64,000 bases of DNA from an uncultured Lachnospiraceae bacterium (GTDB lineage Bacteria; Bacillota; Clostridia; Lachnospirales; Lachnospiraceae). Below the pieces are notes generated by a model that was given only the letters and a program-made list of their open reading frames with translations, did not search any database and was not told the DNA's origin. Positions 27,662-37,068 of the stretch are shown here, piece after piece (position 1 is the first letter of the stretch; each line of letters begins with the position of its first letter). Both the position numbers and the translations under genes were made by a program. The stretch covers positions 35,028 through 99,027 of the forward strand of contig CAJTPM010000015.1 of the NCBI GenBank assembly GCA_910578085.1. The letters run 5' to 3'.

Positions 27662-27690
27662 TTGCGAAAATGAATCAGATGTTGTACAAT
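27662..27690 (+). promoter_or_regulatory. Promoter of the xylB operon
   Basis: TTGCGA (27662-27667) and TACAAT (27685-27690) with a 17-base spacer. The start codon is about 105 bases downstream. Confidence 0.65.
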
Positions 27691-27701
27691 ATTAGTGTAA
27701 A

Positions 27702-27711
27702 CCGTGCACGG
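27702..27711. promoter_or_regulatory. Candidate LacI-type operator
   Basis: CCGTGCACGG is a perfect palindrome with a central CG-type symmetry located just downstream of the -10 box, where a repressor would block transcription. Assignment to the adjacent LacI-family protein is inference. Confidence 0.35.
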
Positions 27712-27795
27712 GCACGGAAAAGAAAAAAGCAAAAACTGAAAACAGCTGTAGCAAAAAATCATATTTGCAGGAAAAAATGGAGGGTTAAAGGAAGA

Positions 27796-29265
27796 ATGCT
27801 GTATGTAGGAATTGATTTGGGGACATCGGCGGTAAAACTGCTGCTGATGGACGGAGAAGGGAAAATACATAAAATTGTTTCAAAAGAATATCCGTTGTAT
27901 TTTCCTCATCCGGGCTGGTCGGAACAGAAGCCTGAGGACTGGTATGAGCAGACCATGGCAGGCTTAAAGGAACTGTTGTCAGAGTGCGATAAGAGCAAGG
28001 TGGCGGGGGTCAGCTTCGGCGGTCAGATGCACGGACTTGTAATACTGGATGCGCAGGACAACGTGATCCGTCCGGCGCTTCTGTGGAACGACGGAAGAAC
28101 TTATGAGGAGTGCGATTATTTAAATAATGTGATCGGGAAAGACAGGCTGTCCGAATATACAGCGAACATCTCCTTCACAGGATTCACGGCGCCGAAGATC
28201 CTGTGGGTAAAAAACAAGGAGCCCGAGAACTTTGCGAAGATCGCGAAGATCATGCTGCCGAAGGATTATCTGGCCTACAAGCTTTCTGGTGTGCACTGCA
28301 CGGATGTTTCCGACGCTTCCGGCATGCTGTTATTCGATGTAAAGAACCGCTGCTGGTCTAAGGAAATGATGGAGATCTGCAGTGTGCGAGAAGAGCAGCT
28401 GGCGAAAATATTCGAGAGCTATGAGGTGGTAGGGACTTTAAAACCGGAGATCGCAAAAGGATTGGGACTGCAGGAGACCGTAAAAGTCATTGCCGGCGCG
28501 GGGGACAACGCGGCAGCTGCAGTAGGAACCGGTACGGTGGGCGATGCAATGTGCAACATTTCTCTGGGTACAAGCGGAACGATCTTTATTTCCTCGAAGG
28601 AATTCGGCGTGGACAAATATAATGCGCTGCATGCTTTTGCTCATGCGGATGGGCATTATCATCTGATGGGGTGTATGCTGAGCGCGGCTTCCTGCAATAA
28701 ATGGTGGATGGAAGATATTTTGAAAACAGAGGATTTCGGCGGCGAGCAGGCACAGATTGAAAAACTCGGTGAGAACCATGTTTACTTCCTGCCCTATCTG
28801 ATGGGCGAGCGCTCCCCTCATAACAATCCGAACGCCAGAGGAACTTTTATCGGTATGACGATGGACACCACAAGGCAAGATATGACGCAGGCGGTATTGG
28901 AGGGTGTGGCTTTTGCTCTCAGAGATTCTTTTGAGGTGGCAAAGTCTCTTGGCATTCATATCGAGCGGACAAAGATCTGCGGCGGCGGTGCAAAGAGTCC
29001 GTTATGGAAAAAGATGATCGCGAATATACTGGGTATTAAAGTGGACGTGATCGAGAGCGAGGAGGGACCGGGCTATGGCGGCGGCATTCTGGCGGCAGTG
29101 GGCTGCGGCGAGTACGCATCCGTGGAGGAGGCTGCAGCGAAGCTGGTGAAGGTTGTGGATACGGTGGAGCCGGATCCGGAACTGACTGCAAAGTATGAGG
29201 CGAGATATCAGCAGTTTAAGGAAATATATCCGGCATGTAAACCGATATACGATATCATTAAGTAA
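27796..29265 (+). CDS. xylB: Xylulokinase
   Basis: Phosphorylates D-xylulose (or a related ketopentose) with ATP, feeding the pentose phosphate pathway. This FGGY-family sugar kinase of 489 residues begins MLYVGIDLGTSAVKLLLMD, has the xylulokinase-typical GQMHGLV near residue 79, the ATP-binding GGGAKSPLW near residue 395, and a C-terminal EGPGYGGGILAAVG. AAAGGAAG precedes the ATG at 27796; the frame extends upstream to 27670 without homology. It is the first gene of an operon with a DUF4867 gene and a FucI-like isomerase. No XylA-type isomerase is nearby, so the true ketose could differ from xylulose. Confidence 0.9.
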   Translation: MLYVGIDLGTSAVKLLLMDGEGKIHKIVSKEYPLYFPHPGWSEQKPEDWYEQTMAGLKELLSECDKSKVAGVSFGGQMHGLVILDAQDNVIRPALLWNDGRTYEECDYLNNVIGKDRLSEYTANISFTGFTAPKILWVKNKEPENFAKIAKIMLPKDYLAYKLSGVHCTDVSDASGMLLFDVKNRCWSKEMMEICSVREEQLAKIFESYEVVGTLKPEIAKGLGLQETVKVIAGAGDNAAAAVGTGTVGDAMCNISLGTSGTIFISSKEFGVDKYNALHAFAHADGHYHLMGCMLSAASCNKWWMEDILKTEDFGGEQAQIEKLGENHVYFLPYLMGERSPHNNPNARGTFIGMTMDTTRQDMTQAVLEGVAFALRDSFEVAKSLGIHIERTKICGGGAKSPLWKKMIANILGIKVDVIESEEGPGYGGGILAAVGCGEYASVEEAAAKLVKVVDTVEPDPELTAKYEARYQQFKEIYPACKPIYDIIK

Positions 29266-29290
29266 ACATATAAAATCAGGAGGAAGAATG

Positions 29291-29905
29291 ATGGAAATCA
29301 AAAAAGTAACGGATGCTGCTTTTCGGAAATATGGCAGAACGATCCCGGAGTTTGACTTTTCCGAACTGGTGGAAAAGCTGGCGGAAACGCCTCTCCCCGA
29401 AGGAGTGGTCTATGAGCCGTCGGTAGAGTTTCTGGAGGCGCTGTCCGTAAAGGGAAAACTGGAGACGGCATATTATGGGGAACTGCCGATCCAGATCGGC
29501 TATTGCAACGGGCATAATCATCTGCTCAACGCGGTGGAATATCACCGCTCTTCCGAGGTAGATATCGCGGCGGACGACCTGATCCTGCTGTTAGGGAGTC
29601 AACAAGATATCACAGACGACTACACCTACGATACTTCCAAAATAGAGGCATTCCTGTGCCCGAAGGGAACAGCGGTGGAACTCTACGCGACAACCCTTCA
29701 CTATGCGCCCTGCAGTGTGGGTGATGCGGGCTTCCGCTGCGGTATTGTACTGCCGAAAGACACAAATCTGCCTCTTGACAGCAGGCACGCGGGTTATGAG
29801 GATGCGCTGATCACTGCCAAAAATAAATGGCTGATCGGTCACGCCGAGGGCGGCCTTGACGCAGGCTCACATATCGGCTTAATTGGGGAGAATATTTCAG
29901 TGTAG
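29291..29905 (+). CDS. DUF4867-family protein
   Basis: A 204-residue soluble protein of unknown function. I recognise it as DUF4867, a family that sits beside pentose or fucose-isomerase-like genes in clostridia. It has a cupin-like pattern: His and acidic residues in GYCNGHNHLLNAVEYHRSSE, then YATTLHYAPCSV, and PKDTNLPLD. The cupin idea is my inference. There are two adjacent ATGs; I chose the second (29291) because AGGAGG is then 7 bases upstream. It lies 25 bases after xylB and 132 bases before the isomerase, so it probably helps in the same sugar pathway, perhaps as an epimerase or lyase-like accessory. Confidence 0.8.
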   Translation: MEIKKVTDAAFRKYGRTIPEFDFSELVEKLAETPLPEGVVYEPSVEFLEALSVKGKLETAYYGELPIQIGYCNGHNHLLNAVEYHRSSEVDIAADDLILLLGSQQDITDDYTYDTSKIEAFLCPKGTAVELYATTLHYAPCSVGDAGFRCGIVLPKDTNLPLDSRHAGYEDALITAKNKWLIGHAEGGLDAGSHIGLIGENISV

Positions 29906-30037
29906 CCGCCATTCATAATAGGGGCACCGGTAATTGTTTTTTGCAATAAATATATTGTAAATTTAATCTCCCTCCCGGCGTCCGGCTAAAAACAAACATA
30001 TAAACAATAAGCACAAAATATAAGGAGGAACACTATC

Positions 30038-31522
30038 ATGAACAACATTCCAAAAATCAAACTGGGTATCGTAGCTGTCAGCCGTGACTGCTTCCCTGAG
30101 AGCCTTTCCGTAAACAGAAGAAAGGCGCTGGTGGATGCTTACAAAGCAAAATATGACGCAGAAGATATCTATGAATGCCCGATCTGTATCGTGGAGAGCG
30201 AGATCCACATGGTACAGGCTCTGGAAGACATCAAAAAAGCAGGCTGTAATGCCCTCTGCGTATACCTTGGCAACTTCGGTCCGGAAATTTCCGAGACACT
30301 TCTGGCAAAGCATTTCGATGGCCCGAAGATGTTTATTGCGGCGGCGGAAGAGAGCCAGAACGATCTGGTGGGCGGCCGCGGCGACGCTTACTGCGGTATG
30401 TTAAACGCGAGCTACAACCTGAAACTGCGTAACGTGGGCGCATACATCCCGGAGTATCCTGTAGGGACGGCAGAGGACTGTGCGGATATGATGAACGAAT
30501 TCCTGCCCATCGCGAGAGCGTTAGTCGGACTTTCCGATTTAAAGATCATCAGCTTTGGTCCGAGACCGCTCAATTTCCTTGCCTGCAACGCACCGATCAA
30601 GCAGCTCTACAATCTGGGCGTTGAGATCGAAGAAAACTCCGAACTGGATCTGTTTGAAGCGTTCAATAAACATGCGAATGATGAAAGGATCCCTGCAAAA
30701 GTTGCCGAGATGGCAGAAGAGCTGGGCGCAGGCAACAAGAAACCCGAGGTGCTGGGAAAACTGGCACAGTATGAATTGACGCTGCTCGACTGGGTGGAGG
30801 AGCACAAAGGCTACAGAAAGTATGTTGCTATCGCAGGAAAATGCTGGCCTGCATTCCAGACACAGTTTGGTTTCGTTCCCTGCTATGTGAACAGCCGCCT
30901 GACCGGTATGGGCATTCCCGTATCCTGCGAGGTAGATATTTACGGATGTCTCTCCGAGTTTATCGGCACCTGTGTCAGCAATGATATCGTGACGCTGCTT
31001 GACATCAATAACTCTGTGCCGGCAGATATGTACAAAGAGTCCATCGAGGGCAAATTTGATTATACCCACAAGGATACCTTTATGGGATTCCACTGCGGCA
31101 ATACCTGCTCAAAGAAACTGTCATCCTGTGAGATGAAGTATCAGATGATCATGGCAAGGAATCTGCCCATTGAAGTGACAAACGGAACATTAGAGGGCGA
31201 TATCATGCCGGGCGACATCACATTCTACCGTCTCCAGTCTACAGCGGACTGCAAGCTGCGCGCTTATGTGGCGCAGGGCGAGGTGCTTCCGGTGGCAACA
31301 AAGTCCTTCGGCGGTATCGGCGTGTTCGCGATCAAAGAGATGGGAAGATTCTACCGTCATGTGCTGATCGAGAAGAATTATCCTCACCACGGTGCCGTTG
31401 CATTCGGCCATTACGGAAAAGCTCTGTTTGAGGTATTCAAGTATTTGGGCGTCCCGGTGGAAGATATCAACTACAACCAGCCGAAGAGCCTGCCTTATCC
31501 TGCGGAGAATCCGTTCTGCTAA
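30038..31522 (+). CDS. L-fucose/L-arabinose isomerase-family protein
   Basis: A 494-residue protein of the FucI/AraA fold. Such enzymes interconvert aldoses and ketoses with Mn2+. The sequence shows the family's N-terminal domain, CEVDIYGCLSEFIGT near residue 310 with a candidate metal-binding Glu/Asp pair, HCGNTCSKKL, and a C-terminal domain with HHGAVAFGHYGKALFEV that supplies the expected histidines. AAGGAGG lies 9 bases before the ATG. With xylulokinase and DUF4867 it forms an operon ended by a strong terminator. The natural substrate is unknown; pairing with a xylulokinase suggests a pentose whose ketose form is xylulose or ribulose. Confidence 0.85.
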   Translation: MNNIPKIKLGIVAVSRDCFPESLSVNRRKALVDAYKAKYDAEDIYECPICIVESEIHMVQALEDIKKAGCNALCVYLGNFGPEISETLLAKHFDGPKMFIAAAEESQNDLVGGRGDAYCGMLNASYNLKLRNVGAYIPEYPVGTAEDCADMMNEFLPIARALVGLSDLKIISFGPRPLNFLACNAPIKQLYNLGVEIEENSELDLFEAFNKHANDERIPAKVAEMAEELGAGNKKPEVLGKLAQYELTLLDWVEEHKGYRKYVAIAGKCWPAFQTQFGFVPCYVNSRLTGMGIPVSCEVDIYGCLSEFIGTCVSNDIVTLLDINNSVPADMYKESIEGKFDYTHKDTFMGFHCGNTCSKKLSSCEMKYQMIMARNLPIEVTNGTLEGDIMPGDITFYRLQSTADCKLRAYVAQGEVLPVATKSFGGIGVFAIKEMGRFYRHVLIEKNYPHHGAVAFGHYGKALFEVFKYLGVPVEDINYNQPKSLPYPAENPFC

Positions 31523-31635
31523 GGATGCAGCAGGATCCGCGGGGATACGGAAGAGGCGCAGAAAAGAGGCATTTTCGGCGGACTGTCCGGGCGCCGCGGA
31601 CGGCATGAAAAGGAATTCGTAGTAGAGGTATAGTG

Positions 31636-31673
31636 AACCGCTTCCGCATAAGCGTATGTGGGAGCGGTTTTTT
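31636..31673 (+). terminator. Rho-independent terminator after the isomerase gene
   Basis: A 15-bp stem AACCGCTTCCGCATA/TATGTGGGAGCGGTT with loop AGCG and six T residues (31668-31673). Confidence 0.93.
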
Positions 31674-31696
31674 AAAAATATTCAGAAACGGCGATA

Positions 31697-32836
31697 ATGA
31701 AAAAAGATCACTTTCAGAATAAAAATATAACCGCAGGCGGAGCCTTTCGCGTGATGCTGACAGGCTTTATTATCATGCTTCTGGCAGCGTTATTCTGCGC
31801 AGTTTATTTTTCCTTAAAAATGAAGGAGGTCAGCGAGGCAGACACAGGGACTTATGAGGTTTATGACAGGCATTATGTATTTATCACGGATAACGCAGAG
31901 CAGAAATTCTGGAATGAAGTGTATGCGGCGGTGAAAGAGGAGGGAGAAAGATCCAACGCCTATGTGGAGCGCTTGGGGGAAAACCTGAACGTAAATTATC
32001 AGACGGAGGATCTGCTGCGGATCGCTATCAATTCTTCCGTGGACGGTATTATTTTCTGCGGCGAGGACAATGAGGAGACGGTGGAGAGAATCAATGAGGC
32101 GGTGAGAAAAGACATCATGGTTGTTTCCCTGCGGCAGGATATCGAGAATTCGGACAGGCAGTGCTTTGTGGGCGTCAACAGCTATGATCTGGGGCTGGAA
32201 TACGGAAAACAGATTCTGGAAATCATGGATTCCGGACAGATGCAGGAGACGGAATTAAGTATTTCAGAGGATGGCACTGTGCTTGAGCAGAGAGAGACCG
32301 ACAGACAGAGACCGCCAAAGATCTGTATTCTGGAGGATGACAGCATGCCGGATTCCAAACAGAATCTGATCACACTTGCCATTCAAGACAGCTTCTCCGA
32401 GGCCAGGCCGGGGGAGGAAAATCTTCCTGATATTGAAATAAAAAGAATCGATTCCTCGGAAGCTTTCAGCGCGGAGGAAGCCATTCGTGATATTTTTATC
32501 GACAGCGAAAACCTGCCGGATATCATGGTCTGTCTCAACAGTGTGTATACCGAGTGTACTTATCAGGCTGCAGTGGACTATAACCGGGTGGGAGAGGTGA
32601 AAATCCTAGGCTATTATACTACGGACGCCATTTTAGATGCAGTAGAAAAACAGATCATCTATTCTACGATGCAGGTAGATACGCAGGAGATCGGAAGACA
32701 GTGTATGAAGGCTCTGACGGAGTATTATGAGAGCGGCTATACCAGCGCCTATATACCGATCAGTACACGGGTGATTGGAAGAGAAGAGGCGAGAGAACTG
32801 CTGCAGGAGGCAGAGGTGGAAAATGGTGATGGCTAA
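31697..32836 (+). CDS. Membrane-anchored sugar-binding protein of a three-component sensor
   Basis: A 379-residue periplasmic-binding-protein-fold protein. It has one N-terminal hydrophobic segment (about residues 18-42) and no lipobox cysteine, so it is anchored rather than released. The body starts with VFITDNAEQKFWNEVYAAV and has DGIIFCGEDNEETVERIN and SLRQDIENSDRQCFVGVNSYDLG, typical of the ribose/xylose-binding family. Its stop overlaps the start of the LytS-type kinase by 14 bases. This is the arrangement known from the XylFII-LytS-YesN xylose sensor of Clostridium, where the binding protein touches the kinase outside the membrane. That assignment here is by analogy. Confidence 0.85.
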   Translation: MKKDHFQNKNITAGGAFRVMLTGFIIMLLAALFCAVYFSLKMKEVSEADTGTYEVYDRHYVFITDNAEQKFWNEVYAAVKEEGERSNAYVERLGENLNVNYQTEDLLRIAINSSVDGIIFCGEDNEETVERINEAVRKDIMVVSLRQDIENSDRQCFVGVNSYDLGLEYGKQILEIMDSGQMQETELSISEDGTVLEQRETDRQRPPKICILEDDSMPDSKQNLITLAIQDSFSEARPGEENLPDIEIKRIDSSEAFSAEEAIRDIFIDSENLPDIMVCLNSVYTECTYQAAVDYNRVGEVKILGYYTTDAILDAVEKQIIYSTMQVDTQEIGRQCMKALTEYYESGYTSAYIPISTRVIGREEARELLQEAEVENGDG

Positions 32837-34301
32837 ATGGAACAACGCCTCGATTCAGATCAAGCTGACGATCTCTTTTATGTTTACGCTGATCATTATA
32901 CTGGCGATGAACCTGTTTATGTATATGAACATCAATTCCATGATGGCTCGGGTGGACGAGGTCTATGTCAGCAATCTGAATCTGAATGAACTGTCGGAAG
33001 CGCTTCAGACGCTGCATGAGTCTGTCAGGGGGTATCTGGATACAAAGGGGTCGGATGCATTAGACACCTATTACCGGGCGGATCAGGAGTACAGAGAACT
33101 GTTGGAGAGCCTGAATGAGCAGGTGGAGAACAATCCGGTGAAGATCACGGAAAAAAATATCAAGGCCCAGTCGGAAGCCTATCTGGGAAAAGTATACGAG
33201 ACGGTGCAGGCGAAGCGGGGCCGGAATGTGGAGAGGTATAAGATCTATTATGATGAGGCTACGGAAATCTACGGGGATATTCAGAACTGTATTTACGCCC
33301 TGAACAATGAGCAGTTCAAAAACAACTCCGGCAGTTATATGATACTCCTGTCCTCTCTGCGGTATATGGAGATCGTCAGTACGGTGATTCTGGCGTTCAT
33401 TGGCCTGATCAATATGATCATGGTATTTATGCTGACAAGAAATATGACATACCCGTTGATCAGGCTTTCCAGGGCGGCCAACGAGGTGGCGGCGGGAAAT
33501 TTTAATGTGGAGATCCGAAATGTGGAGAGCGAGGACGAGATAGGCATCGTCTCCAAGGCATTCCAGAAGATGGTCACAAGCATTCAGATCTATATTCAGG
33601 AAATTAAAAACAGCATGGAACGGGAGAGCCGCATGAAGGAGAAGGAACTGCTGATGGAAAGCAGGATGCGGGAGGCCGAACTTATGACACTGCAGGCGCA
33701 GATCAACCCCCATTTTCTGTTTAATACGTTAAATGCGGGAGCTCAGCTTGCGATGATGGAGGGCGCGGACAAGACGACGGAATTTATTGAAAATATGGCG
33801 GATTTTTTTCGCTATAATATTAAAAAGATGAATCAGGATACTACTATCGGCGAAGAAGTACGGCTGGTGGATAACTATATTTATATTTTGAATGTGCGGT
33901 TTACGGGAGAGATCCATTTTGAGAAGGAAGTGGACAGGCGGGTGCTTGAGGCGAAGGTCCCCAGCATGATCTTACAGCCCATTGTGGAAAATGCGGTGAA
34001 TTACGGTATTCGGAACATTGACAGGGAGGGAAGGATCAGGCTGAGCGTCTATCAGGAGGGGGATTTTATTTACCTTTCGGTGTGGGATAACGGTATCGGC
34101 ATGAGTGAAGAAAAGATATCACAGATCCTGAGGGGAGAATTGAAAGAGGTGGATTTAAAATCCAACTCCAATGGTATTGGACTGGGGAATGTGATAGAGC
34201 GGTTAAAGCTTTATACCGGCAGAGAAGATGTGATGGAGATAAGAAGCCCGGGGAAGGACCAGGGGACAGAGTTTATCGTGAAGGTTCCGCTCTATACCTG
34301 A
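32823..34301 (+). CDS. LytS/YesM-type sensor histidine kinase
   Basis: A 492-residue membrane kinase. Two transmembrane segments (about residues 16-38 and 184-206) flank an extracellular helical domain rich in Glu, followed by HAMP (TRNMTYPLIRLSRAANEVAAG), a coiled segment with ELLMESRMREAELM, the His kinase motif QINPHFLFNTLN with His297, and an ATPase domain with NAVNYG and DNGIGM. I chose the ATG at 32823 with AGAGG 6 bases upstream; ATG 32829 is also possible. It overlaps the binding-protein gene and is followed by its response regulator, so it should sense the sugar through that protein. Confidence 0.92.
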   Translation: MVMAKWNNASIQIKLTISFMFTLIIILAMNLFMYMNINSMMARVDEVYVSNLNLNELSEALQTLHESVRGYLDTKGSDALDTYYRADQEYRELLESLNEQVENNPVKITEKNIKAQSEAYLGKVYETVQAKRGRNVERYKIYYDEATEIYGDIQNCIYALNNEQFKNNSGSYMILLSSLRYMEIVSTVILAFIGLINMIMVFMLTRNMTYPLIRLSRAANEVAAGNFNVEIRNVESEDEIGIVSKAFQKMVTSIQIYIQEIKNSMERESRMKEKELLMESRMREAELMTLQAQINPHFLFNTLNAGAQLAMMEGADKTTEFIENMADFFRYNIKKMNQDTTIGEEVRLVDNYIYILNVRFTGEIHFEKEVDRRVLEAKVPSMILQPIVENAVNYGIRNIDREGRIRLSVYQEGDFIYLSVWDNGIGMSEEKISQILRGELKEVDLKSNSNGIGLGNVIERLKLYTGREDVMEIRSPGKDQGTEFIVKVPLYT

Positions 34302-34343
34302 GAGCGGGCCTTCACAATAAATGCAGTCAGAAAAGAGGATAGT

Positions 34344-35951
34344 ATGTACAGGATTTTACTGGCGGACGATGAGGGGATCGTTTTAAATGCCCTGGAGTTT
34401 ATCATTCAGAAAAATTTCGGTGGAAAATACGAACTGGAGACGGCGAAAACGGGACTTGGAGCCATCGAGGCAGCGGAACGTTTCCGGCCGGACATCGTGT
34501 TTATGGATATTCAGATGCCGGGGATCAATGGAATTGATGCAATGCGGGAAATCCGGAAATTTTCCGCAAATGCTATTTTTGTGGTGCTTACTGCCTACGA
34601 CAAATTCGACTATGCGAAGGAAGCCATAAGCCTTGGCGTTCTGGACTATCTGAATAAACCGGTGAACCAGAAAGTCGTGGTGGAAGTCATAGAGAGGGCC
34701 ATGAGGGAGATCGACATCAGGAGAGAGCGGCGCAAAAACGACCTGCAGATCAGGGAACGCATGGAAACGGTTATGCCGATCATCGAAAACGGGTTTATCT
34801 ACTCCATTCTGCTGCAGGAGAGGTTCGACGAGGATATTGAGAACTATAAGAACCTGCTGGGAATCACGTCACAGTATGGCTATATGCTGGCGGTGGTGTT
34901 CGGGGATAGGCAGCAGGGCAACTACATGACAAACGCCGTGGGAACAAGTGTGAAGACGCAGATGGATTACTATCCGAAGGTACGGGAGATTCTAAAAGAT
35001 GCTTTTCCGGAAGCGGTAGTGGGAAATGTGAGCGCCAACAAAATTCCGGTGTTCATGCCTGCCGGCGAATGGAAGATGAATTATAACAGGCGGATTGAAA
35101 TGATAGAAAAGTCCAGGATGGCAGTGCGGAGTATGAATAAGGCCACAGGACTGTCTTTCCGAATTGGCATCGGGGGGGTAGGAAAGCTGAAAGATGCGTT
35201 ACATTCCTATGATGATGCTCTGAAAGCGCTATATTCCACAAAGAGCAGTGTGGCACATGCCGATGATCTGCCCATTGCCGTGGAATATGAGGAGAACTAT
35301 CCGGTGGAGACGGAGGAGGCGATCTTTGAAAAGCTTCAGGACGGCAAAATGGAAGAATGTCTTGCACAGGCGGATAAATTCTTTGACTGGATGGTAAGCC
35401 AGTACGGCGATGATGAGATGAGTATCAAGCTGAAGGTATTGGAATTTGTTTTAAACGGCGAGTCCATCATGTATCACGGCGGCGGCCATCTGTACCGTTT
35501 TAACAGCAGAAAGACCTATCTGCAGGAGGTCCATGATATCAGGGGATATGATCTTTTGAAAAAATGGTTTATGGATAAGATGCGGAGAGCTGCATCAATC
35601 ATGACCAAAGGCAGCAAGGATCATACAAACGATCTGATCAGACAGGCAAAGGAGTATATTGACAGGCATTTTCAGAAGGATATTTCGCTTGACGATATTT
35701 CCAGGGAACTGAATATCAGTCCCTATTATTTCAGTAAACTTTTTAAGGAGGAGACGGGGGAAAACTATGTGGAGTATGTGACGGGGCGCCGCATGGACAG
35801 GGCAAAACAGCTGTTAAAAAATCCGGATAAGAGTATCAAGGAGGTCTGCGTTGAGGCGGGATATTCCGATCCCAATTATTTCAGCAGGATCTTTAAGAAG
35901 TATCAGGGGGTTTCGCCTACGGAGTATAAGGAGAATGTAGGGGGGAATTGA
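34344..35951 (+). CDS. YesN-type response regulator with AraC DNA-binding domain
   Basis: A 535-residue transcription regulator. Residues 1-120 are a receiver domain with Asp55 in FMDIQMPG and conserved Lys in LNKPVN. A long middle region connects to a C-terminal AraC helix-turn-helix pair: AKEYIDRHFQKDISLDDIS, LNISPYYFSKLFKEETG and SDPNYFSRIFKKYQGVSPTEY. Forty-two bases separate it from the kinase gene. It is expected to activate the importer genes that follow the terminator at 37069, and perhaps its own operon, when the kinase is stimulated. The target is inferred from gene order. Confidence 0.92.
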   Translation: MYRILLADDEGIVLNALEFIIQKNFGGKYELETAKTGLGAIEAAERFRPDIVFMDIQMPGINGIDAMREIRKFSANAIFVVLTAYDKFDYAKEAISLGVLDYLNKPVNQKVVVEVIERAMREIDIRRERRKNDLQIRERMETVMPIIENGFIYSILLQERFDEDIENYKNLLGITSQYGYMLAVVFGDRQQGNYMTNAVGTSVKTQMDYYPKVREILKDAFPEAVVGNVSANKIPVFMPAGEWKMNYNRRIEMIEKSRMAVRSMNKATGLSFRIGIGGVGKLKDALHSYDDALKALYSTKSSVAHADDLPIAVEYEENYPVETEEAIFEKLQDGKMEECLAQADKFFDWMVSQYGDDEMSIKLKVLEFVLNGESIMYHGGGHLYRFNSRKTYLQEVHDIRGYDLLKKWFMDKMRRAASIMTKGSKDHTNDLIRQAKEYIDRHFQKDISLDDISRELNISPYYFSKLFKEETGENYVEYVTGRRMDRAKQLLKNPDKSIKEVCVEAGYSDPNYFSRIFKKYQGVSPTEYKENVGGN

Positions 35952-35970
35952 TGAGAAGGGAGGGAAGGAT

Positions 35971-37017
35971 GTGGTTGTGAAGAAGATAAGAGATGTTTTA
36001 GCGGTGCTGTTGGCGGGGGTTATGACGATTATGTCAGTTTCAGGCTGCGGGCAGGTGATGCCGGAGGGAGATGTGGAGATGGAGAAGAGTGATGCGATCC
36101 AGATAGGGTTTTCCATGGATTCGTTTCTGATCGAGAGATGGCAGCGGGACAGAGACCTGTTTGTGTCCAAGGCCCAGGAACTGGGGGCGGAAGTAAATGT
36201 GCAGAATGCCAACGGGGAAGTGGATAAGCAGATCTCCCAGATTGAGTATTTTATTGAGAAAGAGATGGATGTTATTGTAATCGTTGCCATCGACGGTAAT
36301 GTGCTCAGCGAAGTTGTGGAGAAAGCCAAAAAAGCCGGTATTAAAGTGATCGCTTACGACAGATTGATTCTGGATGCGGATGTGGATCTTTACATCAGCT
36401 TTGATAACAGAAGAGTGGGAGAGTTGATGGGGGAATATCTCAGGGAGGCTCTGGGGGATGAGGGAACCGTCATCTGTATCAACGGTTCTCCCACAGACAA
36501 CAATGTGTCATTTGTTTTCAGTGAGTTTAAGAAAGCGCTGCAGGGATCCGGGATCACGATCGACAGGACAGGCTATGCGGATAACTGGTTGGCGGAGATC
36601 GGCTTTGACTTTGTCAGTGAGTATCTGGCGGAAGGGAATGTGCCGGACGGTATTATGTGCGGCAACGACGACATTGCGACGCAGGTGGTGAAGGCGCTGT
36701 CGGAAAACCGCCTGGCAGGACAGGTTTATGTGACAGGGCAGGATGCGGATTTGGTGGCCTGTCAGAGAATCGTAGAGGGGACGCAGTATATGACCGTTTA
36801 TAAGCCTATCGAGCTGCTTGCCCAGCGGGCGGCGGAAATGGCGGTGGCAATGGCGAAGGACGAGGTGCCGGAGACGGAGGATACCATTTATGACGGAACC
36901 TATGAGGTGCCCTTTGAAAAGCTTGAGCCGGTGGGAGTGACGAAGGAAAATATGGACGAGGTCATTATCGGTAAGTATCACCAGAAAGGTGATGTCTATC
37001 TGAATGTGCAGGAGTGA
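35971..37017 (+). CDS. XylF-like sugar-binding lipoprotein
   Basis: A 348-residue extracellular substrate-binding protein. The N-terminus has a basic region, a hydrophobic core and a lipobox (MSVSGCG), so it is a lipoprotein. The body matches the xylose/ribose-binding type: IGFSMDSFLIERWQRD, VIVIVAIDGNVL, KVIAYDRLILDADVDLYISFDN, and INGSPTDNN. The start is GTG (35971, or 35977) with GGGAGG upstream. It is the last gene of the sensing operon and a strong terminator follows. Its role may be to deliver sugar to the downstream importer or to act as a second input to the sensor; the sequence alone does not decide. Confidence 0.88.
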   Translation: MVVKKIRDVLAVLLAGVMTIMSVSGCGQVMPEGDVEMEKSDAIQIGFSMDSFLIERWQRDRDLFVSKAQELGAEVNVQNANGEVDKQISQIEYFIEKEMDVIVIVAIDGNVLSEVVEKAKKAGIKVIAYDRLILDADVDLYISFDNRRVGELMGEYLREALGDEGTVICINGSPTDNNVSFVFSEFKKALQGSGITIDRTGYADNWLAEIGFDFVSEYLAEGNVPDGIMCGNDDIATQVVKALSENRLAGQVYVTGQDADLVACQRIVEGTQYMTVYKPIELLAQRAAEMAVAMAKDEVPETEDTIYDGTYEVPFEKLEPVGVTKENMDEVIIGKYHQKGDVYLNVQE

Positions 37018-37068
37018 GCATAAGGGGAGGCAGGCGGTTTGGTTGCTGTCATAAGGCAGAGGAGAGTT

